Assembly: GCA_937875715.1 (NCBI GenBank)
Contig: CALEHZ010000294.1
Location: 1-19,849, forward strand
DNA from: an uncultured Campylobacter sp.
GTDB lineage: Bacteria; Campylobacterota; Campylobacteria; Campylobacterales; Campylobacteraceae
Direction: 5' to 3'
Length of the DNA stretch: 19,849 nucleotides
The translations under genes and the position numbers were made by a program. The notes below the pieces were generated by a model. The model was not told the DNA's origin and did not search any database. It saw only the letters and a list, made by a program, of their open reading frames with translations. Below are positions 15,536 to 19,849 of this stretch, piece by piece; position 1 is the first letter of the stretch; the number at the start of each line of letters is the position of its first letter.

Positions 15536-16949
15536 AGCAAAAGCTGATTATGAGATAGTTTTGTTAGCTAAGGCCGAGATTAAAAAAGCCGCTGATTATA
15601 AGGATTTTGCTTTTTATGATTACAAAGGCGAAGGCGTTTTAAATCTAGTAGAAAAAAGACGCATTTATAGTGGCTTAAAAGATAAGAGCATAAATGCTTT
15701 TAGAGATGCTTTGGCAAATGCTTTAAGGGCTATTGCTAAGCTAAATATAAAAAGCGCAAAATTAGCTTATGAAGCAAAAAATGAAAAAGAGCTTTTTCAT
15801 ATAGCAGAGAGCGCTTTTTTAAGTCTTTATGAGTTTGATAAATACAAAAGCGAGAAAAAGCCTAGAAAGCTTGAAAAACTAATGCTTTTAGAACATTCGC
15901 ATATTGAGAATTCTAGTGCTATTTTAAAAGAGGCTGAAATTCTAGCAAACGCTGTAACTTTCGTGCGTGACATAGTAAATGAAATTCCAGCTATTTACAC
16001 GCCTGAGCGTATGGCAAATGACGCAAAAGAACTAGCTAAAAACAACCCAGCCTTAAAATGCGAAATTCTAGGTCAAAAAGAGCTTGAAAAAGAAAAAATG
16101 AACGCAATGCTAGCTGTGGCAAAGGCTAGCCCGCACGAACCAAAGCTAATTCACCTTAGCTACACGCCAAAAAACCCAAAGGCTAAAATCTGCTTTGTTG
16201 GCAAGGGCGTTACATACGACACCGGCGGTCTTAGCTTAAAACCAAGTGAGTACATGCTAAGCATGAAAGCTGATAAAAGTGGCGCAGCAGCAGCAATGGG
16301 AATAATCAAAGCTGCTAGTGAGCTAGGAATTCCGGTTGAAATCCACTCAGTGCTAGGCTGCGTAGAAAATGCTATTGGCAGCAAAGCCTATAAACCTGAT
16401 GATGTGCTAATTGCTAAAAATGGCGTTAGTATAGAAGTGCGAAATACTGATGCTGAGGGAAGATTAGTTTTAGCTGACGCTCTATTTTGGGCACAAGAAA
16501 AAATTAAGCCTGAAAAAATCATTGATTTAGCCACATTAACAGGTGCTTGTGTGGTAGGACTTGGCGAATATACAAGTGGCGTGATGGGGCATAATCACGA
16601 ACTACAAAGTGAATTTTATAAAGCCGCCAAAGAAAGTGGCGAGTTTTTTACTATACTAGAATTTAACGAGTTTTTAGGCGATTTAATCAAAAGTGATGTA
16701 GCAGATATCGCAAACGCCGCAAATACTCGCTATGGTGGAGCTCTAACTGCTGGATTTTTCTTAGATAAGTTTATAAAAGATGAGTATAAGGACTCTTGGC
16801 TACACCTTGATATAGCAGGTCCCGCTTTTGTAAGCAAAGCATGGGGCGTAAATCCAGCTGGAGCGTCAGGCGCTGGCGTAAGGGCCTGTGTTTATTATCT
16901 ATGGGAGTTAGGCGCAAAAGCAAAAACTACTAAAAAGGGCGCAAAATGA
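15516..16949 (+). CDS. pepA: Leucyl aminopeptidase (M17)
   Basis: Cytosolic two-metal aminopeptidase removing N-terminal residues from peptides; some relatives also bind DNA. Seen: VGKGVTYDTGGLSLKPS (228-244), with metal ligands Lys230 and Asp235 and catalytic Lys242; MKADKSGAAAAMG (250-262), with Asp253; the PROSITE-type signature NTDAEGRLVLADAL (310-323), with Asp312, Glu314 and catalytic Arg316; and LTGACVVGLG soon after. The N-terminal domain (1 to about 140) is less conserved, as expected. The 477 residues are full length. The start is inside the dedA 3' end, with GGGAGATGAG just upstream. Its stop overlaps the ychF start (ATGA). Confidence 0.95.
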   Translation: MKIEISKAKADYEIVLLAKAEIKKAADYKDFAFYDYKGEGVLNLVEKRRIYSGLKDKSINAFRDALANALRAIAKLNIKSAKLAYEAKNEKELFHIAESAFLSLYEFDKYKSEKKPRKLEKLMLLEHSHIENSSAILKEAEILANAVTFVRDIVNEIPAIYTPERMANDAKELAKNNPALKCEILGQKELEKEKMNAMLAVAKASPHEPKLIHLSYTPKNPKAKICFVGKGVTYDTGGLSLKPSEYMLSMKADKSGAAAAMGIIKAASELGIPVEIHSVLGCVENAIGSKAYKPDDVLIAKNGVSIEVRNTDAEGRLVLADALFWAQEKIKPEKIIDLATLTGACVVGLGEYTSGVMGHNHELQSEFYKAAKESGEFFTILEFNEFLGDLIKSDVADIANAANTRYGGALTAGFFLDKFIKDEYKDSWLHLDIAGPAFVSKAWGVNPAGASGAGVRACVYYLWELGAKAKTTKKGAK

Positions 16950-18046
16950 GCTTAGCAGTAGGAATCGTAGGCCTGCCAAATGTAGGCAAAAGCACGACAT
17001 TTAACGCTTTAACCAAAGCAAGTAACGCACAAGCTGCTAACTATCCATTTTGTACCATTGAGCCAAATAAAGCTATTGTGGAAGTGCCTGATTCTAGGCT
17101 TGATGAGTTAGCAAAAATCGTCCAGCCAAAGCGAATAATGTGCTCACAAGTAGAATTCGTAGATATCGCTGGGCTTGTAAAAGGTGCTAGCAAGGGCGAA
17201 GGACTTGGGAATAAATTCCTAGCAAATATCCGTGAATGCGAGGTTTTGCTTCACATTGTGCGCTGTTTTGATGATAGCAATATCACGCATATTGAAGGAC
17301 ATACCGACCCAGTGCGAGATGCTGAGATAATAGAAACTGAGCTAATTTTAGCTGATATTGAGCAACTTACAAAAAAGATTGAAAAGCTTACAAGAGAGGC
17401 AAAATCTGGCGCAAATAAAGAAGCAAAAGCAAGTTTAGAGTGCGCAAATAAGCTTTTAGAGCACTTAAATAGTGGTAAAAACGCAGCTTCATTTGATGGT
17501 GGCGAAGTGTTTGAGAGCCTAAATAAAGAACTAAGACTACTTTCAGCAAAAGAGATGATATATGGCGCAAATGTGGGTGAGAGCGGACTAGCAGATGATA
17601 ATGAATATGTAAAAGCGATAAAGGCACACGCAAAAGCAAATAATAGAGAAGTTATAAAACTTTGCGCTAAGATTGAAGAAGATTTAGTAGGTATGGACGA
17701 TAGCGAGGCAAAAGAGCTTTTAGCTGAAATGGGCGCGGATGAGAGCGGCTTGGAACTTATCATAAAAGCAGCATTTGCAAAGCTTGGGCTAATTAGCTAT
17801 TTTACAGCAGGTGTGCAAGAAGTGCGTAGCTGGACGATAAAGCGTGGCTGGCTAGCGCCAAAAGCCGCCTCTGTCATACATAATGACTTTGAAAAAGGCT
17901 TTATAAAAGCAGAAGTTATAAGCTATGATGATTTTGTGGCGTGTAAGGGCGAAAGTGGCGCAAAAGAGGCTGGAAAACTACGCATCGAAGGCAAAGAATA
18001 TGAAGTAAAAGATGGGGATGTGATGCATTTTAGGTTTAATGTGTGA
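16946..18046 (+). CDS. ychF: Redox-regulated ATPase / Obg-family GTPase-like YchF
   Basis: Ribosome-associated Obg-family nucleotidase that prefers ATP. Seen: G1 GLPNVGKST (9-17); NYPFCTIEPN, the switch I region; DIAGLVKGASKGEGLGNKFL, covering G3 and switch II; a central coiled-coil insert (LTKKIEKLTREAKSGANKEA); NVGESGL as the YchF-type base-recognition segment in place of the GTPase NKxD; and the C-terminal TGS domain from SYFTAGVQEVRSWTIKRG. The 366 residues are full length. ATGA overlap with pepA indicates coupling. Order dedA-pepA-ychF is the same as I recall for C. jejuni Cj0928-0930. Confidence 0.96.
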   Translation: MSLAVGIVGLPNVGKSTTFNALTKASNAQAANYPFCTIEPNKAIVEVPDSRLDELAKIVQPKRIMCSQVEFVDIAGLVKGASKGEGLGNKFLANIRECEVLLHIVRCFDDSNITHIEGHTDPVRDAEIIETELILADIEQLTKKIEKLTREAKSGANKEAKASLECANKLLEHLNSGKNAASFDGGEVFESLNKELRLLSAKEMIYGANVGESGLADDNEYVKAIKAHAKANNREVIKLCAKIEEDLVGMDDSEAKELLAEMGADESGLELIIKAAFAKLGLISYFTAGVQEVRSWTIKRGWLAPKAASVIHNDFEKGFIKAEVISYDDFVACKGESGAKEAGKLRIEGKEYEVKDGDVMHFRFNV

Positions 18047-18054
18047 TAGATAAG

Positions 18055-18243
18055 GGCTTATCTTTTTTGCGCTTTTTACTAAACAAAGCTTGGGCAGCCC
18101 AGCGCCTTACAAGCGAGATTTTCGCCGTTTTCTTGCACTTTGCTTAGAAAATTCGGCGAAAACTCGCTTGAACGCTACCGCTACGGCACCCCACGGCTAG
18201 CCCTGCGCTTTGTTTAGCAAAAATCGCTAAAAAAATATAAGCC
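18055..18243. repeat. Second long nested inverted-repeat element, after ychF
   Basis: Outer arms 18055-18089 and 18207-18243 pair over about 35 bases with a few mismatches and a small bulge. They share GGCTTAT, a T-run, GCG, TTTTT and CTAAACAAAGC in order. Inner arms 18111-18127 and 18154-18169 pair with a single inserted A. A local TGGGC/GCCCA palindrome is at 18091-18101. The position just past the ychF stop suggests it may terminate the apt-ychF unit, but it is far larger than an ordinary terminator. The arm sequences differ from those of the element at 13864-14344, although the layout is alike. Confidence 0.8.
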
Positions 18244-18244
18244 T

Positions 18245-18252
18245 TATAAAAT
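18245..18252 (+). promoter_or_regulatory. Weak candidate -10 box for hypB-hypC
   Basis: TATAAAAT stands just past the large inverted repeat and 80 bases before the hypB start. No extended TGn precedes it and no -35 is obvious. Weak, included because hypB follows a likely transcription end and needs a promoter nearby. Confidence 0.25.
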
Positions 18253-18254
18253 GA

Positions 18255-18307
18255 TTTGAATTTTCTGGAATTCTAGCTTGGAAATCTAGAATTCCAGAAA
18301 ATTCAAA
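18255..18307. repeat. Perfect 22-base inverted repeat with 9-base loop upstream of hypB
   Basis: Arms 18255-18276 and 18286-18307 are exactly complementary and are built from GAATTTTC followed by TGGAATTCTAG. If transcribed from upstream, it would form a stable hairpin in the hypB leader, ending 13 bases before its ribosome binding site. It could act as an attenuator, a terminator for upstream transcripts, or just another copy of the dispersed repeat. Confidence 0.85.
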
Positions 18308-18331
18308 CTAGAATTCTACAAAAGGAAAAAT

Positions 18332-18991
18332 TTGAAAACTACAATTGAAGTATTTGAGAACATTTTAAGCAAAAATGACAAAGCAGCAGCAAAGATTAGA
18401 GCTGATTTTAACGCTAGAAAACTTCTAGCAATAAATCTTATGAGCAGCCCAGGTGCTGGAAAAACCACTCTTTTAGAGCGCACTATAAAAGAATTCCAAG
18501 GAAAAATCGGCGTGGTAGAGGGCGACCTTGAGACAAATAAAGACGCTGATCGCATTTTAAATGCTGGGGCAAGTGCCTATCAAATCACCACCGGTCAAAG
18601 CTGTCATTTAGACGCTGATATGGTAAAAACTGGACTTGATAACTTGCCTTTAAATGAGCTTGATTTGCTCTTTGTAGAAAATGTAGGAAATCTTGTATGT
18701 CCTGCCAGCTATGATGTGGGAACTCACGCAAATGTCGTGCTTTTAAGCGTGCCAGAAGGCGATGATAAAATTCCAAAATATCCGGTGATGTTTCGCCGCA
18801 GCGACCTTGTGATAATCACAAAAATTAGTCTTATAGAACATTTTGATTTTGACATTGAACGCGCTAAAAAAGAACTTGCCAAGCTAAATCCTTTGGCAAA
18901 GCTAATCGCACTTGATAGCAAAACAGGCGAAGGCTTTGAAGCGTGGCTGAATTTTATAAACGAACAACAAAAGCTAGTAAAAGGAGAATAA
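18332..18991 (+). CDS. hypB: Hydrogenase nickel incorporation protein HypB (TTG start)
   Basis: Cytoplasmic GTPase that helps deliver nickel to NiFe-hydrogenase (and often urease) with HypA. Seen: P-loop SSPGAGKTT (38-46); VEGDLETNKDADRI (62-75); GQSCHLDADMV (88-98), with metal-binding Cys91 and His92; FVENVGNLVCPASYDVG (114-130), with Cys123, the third ligand of the G-domain metal site; and ITKISL as the base-recognition region. The start is TTG at 18332, with AAAGGA 5 bases upstream; no ATG is near. The protein lacks both the N-terminal CxxCGC nickel site of E. coli HypB and the His-rich tract of rhizobial forms. The 219 residues are normal for such short forms. hypC begins on the next base. 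Confidence 0.95.
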   Translation: MKTTIEVFENILSKNDKAAAKIRADFNARKLLAINLMSSPGAGKTTLLERTIKEFQGKIGVVEGDLETNKDADRILNAGASAYQITTGQSCHLDADMVKTGLDNLPLNELDLLFVENVGNLVCPASYDVGTHANVVLLSVPEGDDKIPKYPVMFRRSDLVIITKISLIEHFDFDIERAKKELAKLNPLAKLIALDSKTGEGFEAWLNFINEQQKLVKGE

Positions 18992-19276
18992 ATGTGCCTT
19001 TCAATACCTTCAAAAGTGCTAAGCATTGATGAAAATAACTTTGCTATTGTGGAGACTTTGGGCGTAAAGCGTGGCGTGAGCCTTGATCTTATCGGCGAGC
19101 CGGTGGCTGTGGGCGAATATGTGCTAATCCATGTAGGCTTTGCGATGCAAAAAATCGATACTCAAATAGCCAAAGAAAGCCTTGAAATATATAAACAAAT
19201 CGCCGAACAAATGGAAAGTGGCGAAATTGCCGAAAATGAGGGGGAAATGGGGCTAAGTGCGATGAGTAAGAATTAA
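18992..19276 (+). CDS. hypC: Hydrogenase assembly chaperone HypC
   Basis: Small chaperone that, with HypD, carries the Fe(CN)2CO group to the hydrogenase large subunit. Seen: the essential N-terminal MCLSIPSKV, with Cys2 exposed after Met removal; LGVKRGVSLDLI; VGEYVLIHVGFAMQKID (about 41-57), the HypC/HupF signature; and a helical, acidic tail. The 94 residues fit. It follows hypB with no gap, and its ribosome binding site (AAGGAG) is in the hypB 3' end. In many Campylobacter hyp clusters hypD comes next; here a DUF262 gene starts 16 bases later. Confidence 0.95.
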   Translation: MCLSIPSKVLSIDENNFAIVETLGVKRGVSLDLIGEPVAVGEYVLIHVGFAMQKIDTQIAKESLEIYKQIAEQMESGEIAENEGEMGLSAMSKN

Positions 19277-19292
19277 CAATAAGGATAAAATT

Positions 19293-19849
19293 ATGGAAGC
19301 GACTGCAAAAAGTTTTAGCTCGATAATGAACGATGAGCAAAAGTTAAAAATACCTTTTTTTCAAAGAAAATATACATGGGATGAAAAAAACTGGGAAGAA
19401 TTGTTTAATGATTTAAACGATAGCTACGAACAAAAAAAAGAGCATTTTTTAGGCTCAATTATTTTAAGGCGTAGCAGCGGAAATGAAAACTTTGTAAATG
19501 TTATAGATGGTCAGCAAAGACTTACAACTTTTTCTATTTTAGTTAGTGCTATATTAAATAGTATTGGTGAAAAAAGGGCGGCATATGATTTTTTGCTAGT
19601 GCCTAGGTCAAAAAAAGATGTATTAAAAATAGAGCATTCAAAACTAGATAGAGATGCTTATAAAAAAGTAATTTTATACCCAAATGAATTAAATGAAGAT
19701 ACAGTAAAAAAAAATACTGAATTTTTTAAAATTGAAAGGTGTTTTTTGTATTTTAAAAAAAGAATACAAGAGATAAAAATAGATAATTTTTGCGAATTTT
19801 TAGATTTTATAATAGATTCTCGTTTATTTGTGGTTGTAAATCTAGGTGG
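19293..19849 (+). CDS. DUF262 protein (GmrSD-like), partial at the window edge
   Basis: The N-terminal 185 codons of a DUF262-domain protein; the frame is open to the last base, so the gene continues outside. Seen: IPFFQRKYTW (20-29), the typical DUF262 opening; FLGSIILRR (52-60); and the nucleotide-binding DGQQRLTT (72-79). Relatives include GmrS/GmrD, a type IV restriction system against modified phage DNA, SspE-type effectors tied to phosphorothioate modification, and BrxU. The 3' part, which would show a DUF1524 HNH nuclease domain, is missing. AAGGA lies 7 bases before the ATG. The gene is more AT-rich than hypB/hypC and uses less GGC, suggesting acquisition as a defence gene. Confidence 0.85.
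   Translation, partial: MEATAKSFSSIMNDEQKLKIPFFQRKYTWDEKNWEELFNDLNDSYEQKKEHFLGSIILRRSSGNENFVNVIDGQQRLTTFSILVSAILNSIGEKRAAYDFLLVPRSKKDVLKIEHSKLDRDAYKKVILYPNELNEDTVKKNTEFFKIERCFLYFKKRIQEIKIDNFCEFLDFIIDSRLFVVVNLG

Noticed and set aside
17251..17763. A 170-codon minus-strand frame within ychF
   Set aside because: Ser/Leu/Phe-rich antisense shadow of a well-supported ychF; no ribosome binding site and no family resemblance.

Overview
The window is two pieces of DNA of different character joined near position 7290. The left piece (about 1-7290) is very AT-rich. It uses mostly AGA for Arg and GGA for Gly, and its start codons have no clear Shine-Dalgarno sequence. Its genes are glycan-assembly genes of the kind common in Bacteroidales. 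The right piece (about 7293-19849) uses GGC for Gly and CGC/CGT for Arg, and most starts have a visible AAGG/GGA-type ribosome binding site. Gene content and gene order there are those of Campylobacter. From memory, the blocks match C. jejuni Cj0850c-Cj0856 and Cj0925-Cj0930; this was not checked by search.

Left piece: seven same-strand genes of a surface polysaccharide cluster. They are a sugar-type glycosyltransferase, an acyltransferase-3 membrane protein, a polysaccharide pyruvyl transferase, a second acyltransferase, two family-2 glycosyltransferases, and an EpsG/Wzy-like polymerase that runs into the junction. They would build and decorate (acyl and pyruvyl groups) a repeat-unit glycan and polymerise it. 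No flippase or initiating transferase is visible, so the cluster continues to the left. A 400-base gap (922-1329) holds a set of mutually exclusive inverted repeats.

Right piece: reading on the minus strand, a cytochrome c and hemL are followed by an AtpZ-like protein, a small membrane protein and an MFS transporter. Divergent from these, on the plus strand, are folD, lepB and rpiB, then a coiled-coil membrane protein, apt, a DedA protein, pepA, ychF, hypB and hypC. Last is the start of a DUF262 (GmrSD-like) gene that leaves the window where another hyp gene might be expected. Most genes overlap or nearly touch.

The most unusual feature of the right piece is a dispersed AT-rich repeat built on GAATTTTC/GAAAATTC. 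It fills most of the larger intergenic gaps, enters one coding region in frame, and is accompanied by long nested inverted repeats of differing sequence (9456-9528, 13864-14344, 18055-18243, 18255-18307). The abrupt change at about 7290 is either an assembly chimera between a Bacteroidales and a Campylobacter genome or a recent transfer. The sequence alone favours a chimera but does not prove it.
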